64,000 nt of DNA from Linepithema humile (lineage: Eukaryota > Arthropoda > Insecta > Hymenoptera > Formicidae), in assembly GCF_040581485.1 (NCBI RefSeq), contig NC_090134.1:3410001-3474000 (forward strand), given 5' to 3'. The notes below the pieces were generated by a model. That model was not told where the DNA came from. It worked only from the letters and a program-made list of their open reading frames with translations, and ran no database searches. The translations under genes and the position numbers were made by a program. Positions within the stretch are counted from its first letter, which is position 1, and the number at the start of each line of letters is the position of its first letter. This document shows positions 41,701 through 53,249 of the stretch, piece after piece.

Positions 41701-42330
41701 CGTGGCTCGTCTGGCGAGAATCGGTAAACCGAGAACTTAATGTCTCGGAACGGACGCTATATTAGCATATCCGTGTCCAATCGTCGCCCACGTGGCAAGG
41801 GTGCCGTGGCGAATCGGCCCCGAGCTATGACATTGTCATTATTTCAGTGACAGAACAAGCATGCGCGCGATTCTCCACGGGAAGTATCGCTAACAAGGGT
41901 GGGAAGCGCGACGGACTGATCGCGAGGGAGAAAGACAGATACATGTTCGATTTAAATAAAAGAGTAAAGCCCTGATATCTCGCAGTGCCTTTGTTTCATT
42001 AATTTATGCCATTTGTTTATCAATCGCAACATTGTTAATTGATTTATTTTTTATAAATTTATTATTTTCATAAGCGTGACAAGCTTTTATCTCTTGATTT
42101 TTTATCCTCTGTTTTAAACAAACAGATAATCATGATTTGTTAAATAATTATTTAGTATTGCTTTGAATTTTATGATTATCACACTTTGCGCTATTATATA
42201 TAAAATACAAGAAATTTCTAAAATATAACTGCAAATCTCAAAAATCTTAAAATCGTAGTCGGAAAGAAGCAAAAATAAAAAAAGAATAGGAATAGAGAAA
42301 ACAATTTCACCATGATATAAAATGCAAGTG
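38721..42330. other. No supported gene
   Basis: Mostly AT-rich, with a GC-rich island at 40180-40700 and a balanced patch at 41630-41930. A short tandem pair of about 20 bp lies at 41415-41454. A 134-codon minus frame at 40177-40581 is Arg-rich at its start and Phe-rich at its end, with no domain. Confidence 0.5.
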
Positions 42331-42333
42331 AGT

Positions 42334-42385
42334 GAGAGAGAAAGAGAAAGAGAGAGGGGGGGGAGGGAAGGAGAGAGAAGAAGAG
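42334..42385. repeat. 52-base pure purine tract with G8 and G3 runs
   Basis: Only A and G for 52 bases, with eight G at 42356-42363 and GGG at 42365-42367. Such tracts can form triplex DNA and slow polymerases. Confidence 0.85.
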
Positions 42386-45300
42386 CGAAGAGATGATAGG
42401 AGTCCTCAAGGGGCCCTTCGTCGCTCTATAAGGGATACAACTACCATCGAGATCCGGGTGCTCCATGTTATTTATCTTTATGGACCTCGGGCAGAGGGCA
42501 AGTACACTTACTTCGGGGGTGGTGAAGGGGCTAGCTTAAGCCGGAATGAGGGTAGTAAGAGATTGTTTGTCGTATTGGCCGCGGTTTCAACGAGCTTAAC
42601 GTTACCCGTTTAAGAGATTTTGCGGTTTTCTCTCTTCCGATAAAGTTAAAACCAGTTGGCTCTCTCTTTCAACGAAAGAGCTTTGAGATATCTCTTGTTC
42701 ATGAGAAATTCAACAAGTCAACGTGTAAATTTATGTCAATTTGCCAGCTAGTAATTACATGTCACGATTTCTTATATTTATATTTCTTATATTTAATTCT
42801 AGAGTATTGGAATATATAAATAATGATATTAAATTTTTACCAATTTCAAATTTAACATTGAAATATTAACTTAAACGTTAATAAAATATACAATATAAAT
42901 ACAAAAGTTTCTTTTTTTATTAATCCATTAATGCAAATAACTTTTCTTAAGTTAAATATAATTAATAAATTTAATGGCTAGCATAAAAATTTGAAAGGAT
43001 TTTTCTATATTAAAAGTTCTTTAATATTTTAATTCATACAAGTAAATTTATAAGAAGTGATTTGTATGTTTACTGTTCTGTACGCTATTTTACGAACGTA
43101 GGATGAAACAATCGATTCAGTACTCACAGATCGGATGGCAGGGAGAGGTTTCTGAGTGGCCAGAAATTAATCTATTGCCGCGTAATCGGCTTTCAGTGAT
43201 TTAGCACGGAAGAGACAAGAGGAGGACGGACGACGTCCATGAACTAAAGAGCAAGATCGATTCTCTATCTAGAAAGTCAATGCGAACTCCTATAGTGTCC
43301 AACAAAGTCAGTTAAAAACAAACCTTTTCTAAAGAGGACAAGAAACAGTTCTGCTTGCATATCTTTAAAAAATATATAATAAAAATATAAATAAGGTAAA
43401 ACAGGTATATTATGATATGTATAAATATAAATTACAGCTTTTTAAAAAAAAAACTAATAAATTTATGAATAAAACTTATTAATAGACAAGTCATAAAATT
43501 AAGAGTATATAAAATACGACATATTTAATGTCACGGATATTCTTTTATTAATTAACAACGATCTGGATTACATACAGTGCTTATGTACAATGTGATATTT
43601 ACATCGAAGTGATACAACGTGATATCGGGATAAAACAATTCTTATAAAACGAAACAGAACTTTAATATTTCTATATACAGAAGAAGTTAATAGTTTATTA
43701 TATATATAATACAGACTTATACGTTACATTTAATTCTGAAATAATTTGGTATATGTGTCGTGATATCTTAATTAATATTTCTGTCAGTAATATGAGACAA
43801 TTATAGAATGTGTAATATCGAAATCTTCGTTAAACATCTATATGGTATTTGATTTTCTTGCTTTTTCAATCGATACATCAACTTACTTACAGTCCTATAA
43901 TTTATAAACGCAATCTGTTTGGTATTAAAAGTTTTACTACGAATATGTACATGCTACTGTGATTATTGCTGTACAGAATACTGTATATGTTATCTTAATG
44001 ATTACACATCTGTCTCCTCTCTCAAATCTTATAAGTAATCTTATGCATAGATTCATTATATCGCAACATGAGCTATAATTAAACGATTGAAACAAAATAA
44101 AAAATAATATTATAGCTATAATTGTACAAACTTTTTTTGGAAGTACTTGGATTAAAACTGGATTATGCCTGCTCAGATAAAATTCCTTTGTTGGGGAAAG
44201 CGGCGCGATAATTCACGTAATTTTCGGACAATATTAAGCCACTCGGCGACAAGTTAACCCTATGCTAAGTTGTACACCGTCGACGGAAATGCGATGGGGG
44301 TGACGGCGGAGGCGGGGACGGCTCTTGACGGTGGTTGGAGGCCGGGCTGTATTTAAAACGCGAATGCGCGCCGGCCGATTCGCCGTTTGAAGTTAAATGG
44401 AGTGTAAATGGCAGATAACAAACCGGCACTGTTTCCGATTACGGCATTCATTGTTTCCTACCATTATGCGCGCTCCGACGGTTTGTGTGTGACGCGGGTT
44501 ACGGTTTACGATCTATTTATTGCCACGCCGCCCTCACCTCCGTACACACGACCGAAATGCGCTTTACACGCTTGCAACACCCCCGCTCTCCCGCCGAACA
44601 CGCAGCCCTTCCGTACCCACGGCTGCCACCAAGCCCCGCTGCCCATCGCCACGCCAGCGCCCACCGCCCGTTTCACCTGCCCGCCGTCGTAAATACACGG
44701 CAAATATTTTAGTTTCTACATTGTGGAAATCGAGTCGTTCGAATGGACCGTATGTAATTTGTGAGTGTATCGAAATACGACCGCGATTATTTTCCCCTTG
44801 ACAATTTTAGCACGCTGCTTTTCCCCAAATATGCGTGATTTTGGGATACTTTATTGCGACAGTTGGTTTCGTGTTCAGAACTATGTTGTTATATTAAATT
44901 GTTTGAATCTCAAAAATTGAATATTCCTGAATTTATAAAGAAAGAGGTAGAAATATATACTAGTCACTCATGTGATATCTTCATTCTATTGTAACAAGTA
45001 TAAAAAGATATAATACGAGAGATTAAACATCTATAAATACTTTGGAATTTATGTATAACAGTCATGCAAACACGAATTATGTAGATAATTACGTATTTAA
45101 AATTTTTATATTTTTTTCAAAAAAATCAAAATTAGACGCCGAATTTTAAATCATTTGTCCTATTTGATATTTTTGCCTCCTTCTCTAAAAATGCATAAAA
45201 ACGCATAAAAACTACTGTTTCTCGCATATAAATGCGATATTTAAATTGGATTGTATTTAGAAAGTGATATTGAACATATTTTGTTATATCTCACATAGAT

Positions 45301-46151
45301 ATTAAATTTATATTTCTAGAAAATATTTTTATGATTATTTTGTTTTCCAAAAATTATTCAGTATTTTATATCAATCAATTTTGTTATTGTTTGCTGTAGT
45401 GAAGATATTTAGGTCTAATAATCTTGATCAAAGATATATGCTATTGACTTATTTACACTTTACTCTTGAAGTATCGATAACTCTTATACTTATTACTTAT
45501 TTCAAGAAGTTAAATTTATTTACAAATTGTTCCTACCTAATATTGACTAGACAGGGAATGTCTGATCGCAGTGCGTAAGTTAAACTAGAGTATGCGTTTA
45601 TATCGATCGATGTATTCATAGATATTAATTCGCAGCGAATGTGAAATTTCTTTATCATACACGTATACAATGTAAGTGTCGCAATAGTACATCTATACAA
45701 AGTTTTGCAAACCAAGCGAGTCATTATTTATACATAATTCTTTGTCCAATTTTAAATCAATTCTTCCTAGATAAAAATTTCTCGCAAACAGTTAATTTTC
45801 TATATTAATATCGTTGTAATTTTTTAAGTATAAATCTTTCAAAACATCCTGAAATCATGAAAACTTCTGAAATCTAATTCTTGAAAGATCCTTTGTTATT
45901 AATTACTTATAATTAAAAAAATTACTATCGTCGTTTTTTGTTAAAGAAAAGTCGATTCCAAATTAGTGAAAAAAAATACATAGATAAAAAATGACTCAAT
46001 AAATCTGCACACTGCATATATTTGCAATGTAAAAGATGTGTAAAAATTCGTTTAATCAGAACTATCGAAAAGATAACATTCAAATTATGTATTTCTGATT
46101 CGTGTTTAGCTCAAATATCTTTCTTTTTCTCGCCGAAAGCGATATTTCAAT
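42386..46151. other. No supported gene; long AT-rich stretch with one island
   Basis: A GC-rich island at 44260-44700 is the only marked patch, plus a balanced one at 43110-43290. If the donor at the zinc-finger stop is used, a further exon could lie here on the minus strand; I could not recognise one. Confidence 0.45.
45515..45520 (-). terminator. Possible polyadenylation signal AATAAA
   Basis: TTTATT on the plus strand reads AATAAA on the minus strand, about 800 bases past the zinc-finger stop codon. In DNA this AT-rich the hexamer is expected often by chance, so it is only a candidate 3' end. Confidence 0.15.
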
Positions 46152-46168
46152 TTCTCTCTCTCTCTCTT
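46152..46168. repeat. Short (CT)n microsatellite near the zinc-finger 3' end
   Basis: A TTTCTCTCTCTCTCTCT tract about 145 bases beyond the stop codon. On the minus strand it is a GA repeat that would lie in the 3' untranslated region, or in the intron if the donor at the stop is used. Confidence 0.8.
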
Positions 46169-46312
46169 CAATCTAATGAAACGCAATGATAAACGAACAA
46201 CGACTTCATTACCTAGAAATGTCTTGGCTTGCTGATTTTCGTTATCCCACGCAATTCAATTCTCAAAGGAATAGCCAGCCGTCAGAATATCCTCGGTCGG
46301 CAGTTTTCGTCG

Positions 46313-46323
46313 TCACTTACTGT
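46313..46323 (-). other. Splice-donor-like sequence overlapping the stop codon
   Basis: On the minus strand the last codons read GTT CAC AGT AAG TGA, so the stop lies inside ACA|GTAAGTGA, a near-ideal 5' splice site. If it is used, the exon ends at 46321 and the residues SK plus stop are replaced by a downstream exon at lower coordinates. I cannot identify that exon. If it is not used, the protein ends as listed. Confidence 0.35.
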
Positions 46324-47659
46324 GAACGGGAGTAGCCCTCCTCTTGACCTCGACCTGATCGACGATACCGTCGCTCTCCTTGTCCTGATGAGCGGTCATG
46401 TGTCTGGTGAGGTGATGCCTCTCGCGAAAGCTCTCGTCGCAAACGGGACACCTGAGCTTCTCTTCTCTCCTCCTCCTCGCCGCCTCGCCCAGGCTCTCGT
46501 TTTTGTGATGAGAGCGCATGTGATAAACCAGATCGGAGGTCATTCGGAACGACAGATTGCACTTGGCGCAGACGTTTTGCGCCGGTAGAGTTAGGGCGGC
46601 GAACGACGGCGGCAGGAGGCCGGCCACCCCGGCCGCCGTGGCCAGGAATCTCGGCCTGGCGAGAGCGTCCGCCATCGGCGGGAACACGGAAATAGGATTG
46701 TAGGAGAGGTTGGGATAAACCGGCGGGAGATCCGGTCGGAAAGTGGCCACCTTCGGGCTCGGCACTTTGGGCGGCTGGGCGATTTGTGGGATCTTCAGGT
46801 TCTCCAGCAGTCCTGTTTGACCGGTCTCCGCTCCTACAGTCAGGAACGGATACGTCATCTTCGTGGGAAACGACGCGTACTTGTAGCTCGTTGCGCCGGG
46901 CAACGGCACCACCGGCGGGCTAACGCTGCTCTGATAACTCGCGCGATCGTCCGGCGATATCGACGATCTAGGTGACGCCTGGCTGTCGTCGTTGAAACCG
47001 TTCCGCTGCGCCGCCAGGTTGACCTTCGTGAAGGCGCTGCGAGATTCGCCATGACGATCCGCGCAAGTGATACCCGTCTCGTAAACCTTCGCGCAGGCCA
47101 AAATCGACGGATCCGTCGACTCCGGACAGCCGGTCAGCATGGATTGATGACCGACAAACGCAGGCGGACTCGGAGTCTTCTGAAGCCGACCGCCGACCGG
47201 CGCGTATCTTCTTCCATCGGAGTCCGGAGACAATCCTGGCAAAGTTGGCGTCAAAGTCCTCGGAGACACGTAGGGCGGACTCAACGAGTTCTCCGTGCAT
47301 TGCAACAATCTTCTTCGGTCCAAGCCGCCGGAATCGTTGTCGTAATGTTTGATGGTAAGATTCTGCGGTAGTCTATCGGTATCTAGAACGTTGTCCGCAG
47401 GAATGTCATCTCGCAGACGGTCCTTTCGGCTAGATATCAATCGCAACTTTTCGCTCTGACGACGCACCAGATTCTCGTCGGGCGCCATCAGGAAGGCGAC
47501 GTCGAAGGAGCGCTTGCTGGCGCGTTGAAGGGGATACGAAGCATCGGGCGTGACATCGCTGATGGACGCGGGGCACGCCGACGTCAGTGCCGTCGTGGCC
47601 GGTGTCGAGGTCGCGGGGGCGGCGCGGTCGATGCCACTCGTGCGATCTTCCATTGTCAT
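46313..47659 (-). CDS. PRDM8/ZNF488-like two-finger C2H2 zinc-finger protein (448 aa)
   Basis: Probable nuclear transcriptional regulator. Seen: two canonical C2H2 fingers at the C-terminus, both C-X2-C-X12-H-X3-H. Finger 1 spans residues 364-384 (Cys364, Cys367, His380, His384) and contains FRMTSDLVYHMRSHHK. Finger 2 spans 404-424 (Cys404, Cys407, His420, His424) and contains FRERHHLTRHMTAH. They are joined by a basic linker with ARRRREEKLR, a plausible nuclear localisation signal. Known: this finger pair and linker resemble the C-terminal pair of vertebrate PRDM8 and ZNF488, which act as repressors in neural development. The rest looks disordered: Ser/Thr/Pro-rich residues 12-45, a charged block 49-90 with RSFDVAFLMAPDE, then a Ser/Pro-rich region with SP/TP sites at 127, 132, 137, 144, 162, 164, 229, 235, 247 and 301. 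No PR/SET domain is present. Start: ATG at 47659, with a second ATG two codons later. A 24-residue tail follows finger 2, whereas vertebrate relatives end almost at the finger. The family call is from memory of the motif, not a search. Confidence 0.82.
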   Translation of the reverse strand: MTMEDRTSGIDRAAPATSTPATTALTSACPASISDVTPDASYPLQRASKRSFDVAFLMAPDENLVRRQSEKLRLISSRKDRLRDDIPADNVLDTDRLPQNLTIKHYDNDSGGLDRRRLLQCTENSLSPPYVSPRTLTPTLPGLSPDSDGRRYAPVGGRLQKTPSPPAFVGHQSMLTGCPESTDPSILACAKVYETGITCADRHGESRSAFTKVNLAAQRNGFNDDSQASPRSSISPDDRASYQSSVSPPVVPLPGATSYKYASFPTKMTYPFLTVGAETGQTGLLENLKIPQIAQPPKVPSPKVATFRPDLPPVYPNLSYNPISVFPPMADALARPRFLATAAGVAGLLPPSFAALTLPAQNVCAKCNLSFRMTSDLVYHMRSHHKNESLGEAARRRREEKLRCPVCDESFRERHHLTRHMTAHQDKESDGIVDQVEVKRRATPVHSK

Positions 47660-48553
47660 CCTGCTCGCTCCGGATGATCGACCTGTGACAATGACGACGG
47701 GTGGACGGTGAGTGCTAACGTCGCATCGCGGAATGATTGATCACTCAAGATTCGATACACTCGACCCAGATGTCCTACATTCCGCATAAATAGAAGCAAA
47801 GCAAAACTGATCGTCGGGATAGTCGACAAAAAATAAGGTACAACGTAGACATTTTAAACTAAATGTATAATTCAAATAAATCTCTTGCATTTCATACAAC
47901 AAAATGCAAGTTAAAGAAATATTTGTATAACTGTCATTAATAACAACGCAATATTTTTTGAAAACACAAGTTTCTCATAAAAGAAAAAAGTAAAGAAATA
48001 TTGAATTTACAATTTAGCATTTGACTTATTTATAGAATTAACTTTTCAAAGTGTACTCGCATTAATTCAAATATCAAAATATAAATCAGATATATATCAA
48101 AATTAAATTTGATCTTTGAAAAATATTTGTACAATAAATATGAGATTTGCCATTTGTGTAAAATTGTTGTAGAAAAAATTTCAATTTTAAATACTTTTTT
48201 TAATTGTAAAAACAAAAAATTCTAATAGAATAGAATCAGATTTATCATATTATCACAATATTTCTTTAATTATACAATGCAATTTATTAGAATGTTATCT
48301 GTTTATTTTTAATAATTAATTTATATCACAAGAATATGTCAAAAATAATATTTTAAGAATTAATCAACTATCCCACAATGAGAACATTGCAATACAAGAA
48401 TGCTATTTAAAAATTAATAAGAATCTCTAAAAAACTTCTTAAAAAAAATATATAGAAACTACTTAAAAGATTAAAATCTCTAAAAAATCTTTGCATTATT
48501 ATTTGACAAATTTGGTTATATATAATAAAATATATAGAATAAGATTTACTTAC

Positions 48554-48700
48554 CAGATTATAGCAGCAAGAGTGTTTTCTTCCAAACACACGAGGTCTTC
48601 AAGCTATGCTAGCTGGGTCACGTTTTCCATCTTCCTCAAGATGCCCCTTTTAATCTTCTTTAAGACATCAAACCGCACTTTTTCTCACAAAGCTCTCTCT
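48554..48700 (-). other. Candidate non-coding 5' exon of the zinc-finger gene
   Basis: On the minus strand a strong donor, CTG|GTAAGT, places the exon end at 48554. A candidate acceptor, TTGTCACAG|GT, places the start of the main exon at 47682, giving an intron of 871 bases (47683-48553). Read in the zinc-finger frame across this junction, the upstream exon has a TAA two codons before the end, so the ATG at 47659 would be the true start. The exon also holds two tiny upstream reading frames: ATG-TCT-TAA and an eight-codon one starting MENV. Its upstream limit is unknown; 48700 is only nominal. The acceptor's pyrimidine tract is only moderate. Confidence 0.3.
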
Positions 48701-48720
48701 CGCCGAGACTGATTCTCGTA

Positions 48721-51700
48721 AGCACGCAAGCCCGAAATAAGTCACAGAGGGCAAAACTAAGCCCCTAGAGGACCCACCGATCTGGTGTACAGTCCGGGGC
48801 GCACTAAAGTGGCGAACACCCGGAGTCGTATCGGCGGTTCGCGTTAAAATGAGGGTGCTGTTCGCGCATCCCCCGTATTTAGGGGTAGCCGCGGCGGAGG
48901 GTAGCACAAGCGTGGCAGGTGGAGGCGCGACAAGGGTGGCACTGGCCAATGACGATGTTCGCTGCGTTATACAGGGGTGGAGCGTAGCAACGGGGTGAAC
49001 ATATTCGCTCGTCGGGACGCGTCTGCTAGCACCGTCCAGACCACGCCTACATATTTCAGGTTCGACACATGTGCCCGGGATCGTCGTCGTCGTTGTCGTC
49101 GTCGTCGTCGTCGGCGGCTCTTGCCACCCCCTCTTCCCCCTCCCCCTCACCCCACCTCTCTCAACACTACCTTACCGTGTCCGCGTTGCGCAACGCGTTC
49201 CGCAGAATCCTGGTCTCCCCGGGGTGGCAAACGGGGTGGCAAAGGTGATGGCGGGAGGATGGGTATGAGCGGAGGCTGTAATTCAGCCTGACAAACGATC
49301 TTGAATATTTTTAACGCCCGCGCTCCAGCCTCCGCTCTCTTTTTATGGCCGACTCGCGGCTATATTGGACGTTCGGCAGACGTCTGGACCTGCTGATGAA
49401 GGTACGACGACGACGACGGAATAAATCGCTTCGAAAACGCAAAATATGAAGAAGCATTGATAAGATAAGCGATAGAAGCTTCGAAAATTCTTTCGCGAAA
49501 ACGAGCTTTATCATTTATACTGTGAGTTGATTAAAACACATATATAATGTTATATATTCATATATCTATTCACAAATTAAGATATTAAATTTTTTTCCAA
49601 CGTTACTAATTATTTTTTTAAAGAAAATTGTTATTATATTCAAATACATTTATCTTATCGTCTTGAGTGAACCATGTGATATATGCCGATATAGCACTTG
49701 AATCACCATTAACTCAAGCTAAACTGAATACGAAAAGAAATTATTTTTTAAATAAAGATATCATTTCCTTTGCTTTATAATTACGATTGCAACATATTTT
49801 TGACTCAATTGATTATTTTTCAATTTCTATTATTTCTTCGCCTTAGATATATTTGAAGTACGCAATTATTGGAATACAAACTATTGCAAATATAATCATT
49901 TTATAAGGTTTCGCGCGTAAATCTCGAAATAAGTCAGGACGGGTGGCATCGTAGTCTCATGCCGGAAAAATAACTCGATACAAGTAGGTGCAGCGGGCAA
50001 GAAGCACCGCTACCCGCCACGGAGCCAATAGGCGATCAATCATACGCCGGTGATCTATTTTACCGGGCATGTGAGAGCCGTCGATTTCTTACGCGATTCC
50101 CGAGATCCCGGCAAATCCTACGGGGAACGCCGCGAGGTTAAAGGACATTAACTTCTTGATTGAGTCGGCAAAAAGTTGTAATGACTTTTCGATTGGCGCG
50201 ATCCTACGCTCGGCAGAGATTCGTGAACAAGTATTTGCGAAAGAACGTCGCCGTTTTTTACGTCTTATACGGAATGTCTCTGAAGCAGAGAGATGTTCTT
50301 TCGTATACAGATACTCAAGATCAAACTAAGAAAAAAGTTTTAACGAGAAGGAATCAATGATTAAAAAATTATTCGATACTGAAAATTGAGAGATTTTGAT
50401 AAATTGTTTGTAAGTATATGCTTTTCAATAGACAACAAAATATTCAATTTAATTGATATTAAATGTTATATAATAACATATAATAAATATAATTTGAATT
50501 GTTATTTGCGTTGCCGTTTAGTTCAAGAATGTTTGTTGAATTTTGTTGTTTAAGAACTCTCTGCCTCATAAAAAATTTCTTAAGAATTCCGAGGAATCGA
50601 ATTTTCAAATTAATTCCATGAAATATATGCCTTGTACTTCACAATGCATTCGTATTATCGCAATAAATTGCAACGTTACGTCAAAGTTTATATTTGTGGT
50701 AATAAAAAATAGCGTGAATAATATGAGACAATCTCGGTAATTCGATAAACTGAAGTGTTCCGACGAGACACTCTGCTCTCGGCAATAGTTCCTTAGCGAT
50801 TCATGCTTAGAATAAATTAAACGATCCGCCTCATGCGTAGCAGATAGTGTGGTGCGCGATACAACCGAGTCTAATCCTAATTCGAAGTCGTAAAGTCGGG
50901 AGAATCGTTACGACGATGTTACGTATGACACGCGTCGCACGACGGGGCGGCTGCAAAATGTCTCTGTATCTTGGCGCAGCCATTCCTGGATTATGAACCA
51001 TATTTATTGCCGATCATACAGCACCGTTCCGCGCGAAGTCGGAGAGACGGCGATATACCGATCCCTAATTCCATTTTACGCCCCTCTGGCGCGCTTCGCG
51101 TGAGACAGCGTTCTTGCGGAGAAGCTTTGCTTTTTCATCCTCCTTTTCTACTTTCTCATAATAATGATATAATATGTGAAACGACAAAAAGATGAAAAAG
51201 ACGTATCGCGCTTGTAATATAGTTTTACTTTAAATTATTAAAAATATTCTTCGTTTAAAGATAAAAGTTTTGTGTATCTAATAAAAAAATATTGATTAAT
51301 TTAAAAGATAATTAATTCGAGGTTTTCTCTCGCGTCACGTTTCCCTCTTTTCTATTTTATCTTGTCCCTTCAGTGATTCTCACGAAAACTGTAACGCTGA
51401 ACATTCGTCTCACTTGATTTACATTCTAAATTCTCAAGTAGAAAAACACGTCGCGCGTGAGAATCGCACTTTGCCACCATCTGCCCATGTTATCCTGCAA
51501 ATCGGCCAGAAAGGGCAAGTTTCACGTCGCCTAATTCGACTAAGTTAAACGCACGAGCGGACGAGCTGACGGCGCTCGACACGTGGCAGACACGCGTGAG
51601 CTGTTAGCACAGAGTGTGGGTTCGTCGAAGGGCCGTTTAACGCTGGTGCTGGGTGCCGTGAAAGGCACTTTAACACCAACCAGTATCTGTTACATAGGTC

Positions 51701-53210
51701 CACGAAAGGGACACCTTACATGACGCGTGTACTTCGGCTCGATTGACTTCTGCATGGGAATTAATATATCGTCAAGTGAATGATTCTACGTAATCGCGTG
51801 TCACCTAAATTTGCATTATAAGAAATTGACGTATTTCTTTCCTTATTTCCTGATTTATATATAAAATTAATCATGTATTATTATCATGTATTAAAAGTAA
51901 TCATGTATAATTATATATTTATATCTAAAAATTCTCAACAAGTACTAAAATTTTTTTATTGTACTGTTAGATGTAATATTTTGATAATTGCTATCAGTAT
52001 CGATATTGTCTTGCATTTCTCGTTTAAACTTAGATTTTGAAAATATTTTATGCAATGCTTTGCGTTTCGCGAAGGGAATGTCATCCGCTTCTCGCATCGC
52101 TGACGTGGCTACATGGGGCGGAGTGCATGCGCGTTTCTATCGGCGCTGCATAGTGATAAATATGCAGCCGATGCAGTTGATGAGAAAAGGTCGTTTATCA
52201 ATCACCCATTAACGCAACCCCGCCGAAAACCTGCTCGCTCCTGAGCCATATTTCACAGAATCATCGCGATTCCCTTCCGGCCGCTTTGGCCGCACGCTCG
52301 GTTTTCCATTAAAATTCACGGTCTGCGTTGTTCAAAATCAAAAAACAGATTAAAGGAAAAATCACTTCTTGGTAGTTAATTTATCAATGTAACAGCTAAA
52401 TATTATATTAACAATTTACTCTTTTATAAAAATGTAAAAACAATAGCTATATAGAAATTTATAAATTAAAAATATAAAATCCTACAATTTAAAATTTCAC
52501 AAATTTAGTAATTGAAATATTAAAGAAAATAAATTTTCATGGATAACATTCTTCATCTACATTTAAAATAGTAATTTGACTTATAAAACGTAATATACGT
52601 GAAATAAGAAAATACAGTGAGAGAAGAGAAAAGGTTAGTGCTTCACGAATTCTTGAAACAGGGTGGTCTTGGCCTGACAAATTGAATGTGCGATAAGTTT
52701 AGAGGATTGTTGAAATAACTGGGCGCGGTGTACATACTCAGGAAAGAAGAGGGAGATTCCCGAGATGAGTGCGGGAGATTTAGACTTTACGGACGTTTAG
52801 GCAATTCTTCGACTTATAACCGGCACCATGCATACCAAATGAAACAGTCGCTGTTTAAACGTTTTCGTAATTCTGCTGTGGCAAAAATCTTTTGAAGCAA
52901 AGCCTCGATTAGAATAAATTTGATAGACGTTATCGATAGTTTGTCCAGATAAAAGATTTCCACATTTTAACAATGAACTTTTCGAACGCTTTATCGAACG
53001 ACAGCTAACTGATTTGGCATTGTATTATAGACAAATTGCATTCGCGCGGCAGCACTCTCACTCTACCTACCTACCGCATCAGAATTCTCAACGTACGCCA
53101 TTCCTCCCCCCTCTCGTACCCTTTTACTCCCTCTATCTATCCGTCTATCTGTTCTACGAGAGAAGTTTGTTCCCGCATCCACTCTTGTTGATATCGTCCC
53201 GACGATATCG
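48721..53210. other. Upstream of the zinc-finger gene; no supported coding exon
   Basis: A GC-rich island at 48720-49300 is the nearest upstream candidate for a promoter of the minus-strand gene. Further balanced patches lie at 49920-50160, 50870-51130 and 51540-51750. Short ATCATGTAT-type tandem copies occur at 51868-51909. I looked on the minus strand for the VWYG-type end of a PR domain and found none. Confidence 0.4.
49080..49113. repeat. (TCG)n trinucleotide repeat
   Basis: About eleven TCG units with one TTG interruption, within the GC-rich island upstream of the zinc-finger gene. Read as protein it gives poly-Val on one strand and poly-Thr on the other, which explains the odd homopolymeric frames here. 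Confidence 0.85.
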
Positions 53211-53215
53211 AGTAG

Positions 53216-53235
53216 CTCTCTCTCTCTCTCTCTCT
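53216..53235. repeat. (CT)n microsatellite
   Basis: Ten CT units followed by interrupted CT/TC sequence to about 53249, at a GC-rich island (53000-53700). Confidence 0.85.
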
Positions 53236-53249
53236 GTCTCTCGCTCTCC

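Noticed and set aside
46229..46588. Plus-strand frame opposite the zinc fingers
   Set aside because: Antisense shadow of the minus-strand coding sequence.
48668..49150. Minus frame with a poly-Thr run (160 codons), considered as an upstream exon of the zinc-finger gene
   Set aside because: Poly-Thr is the translated TCG repeat, no PR domain is present, and the frame does not join to the main exon through the candidate donor.
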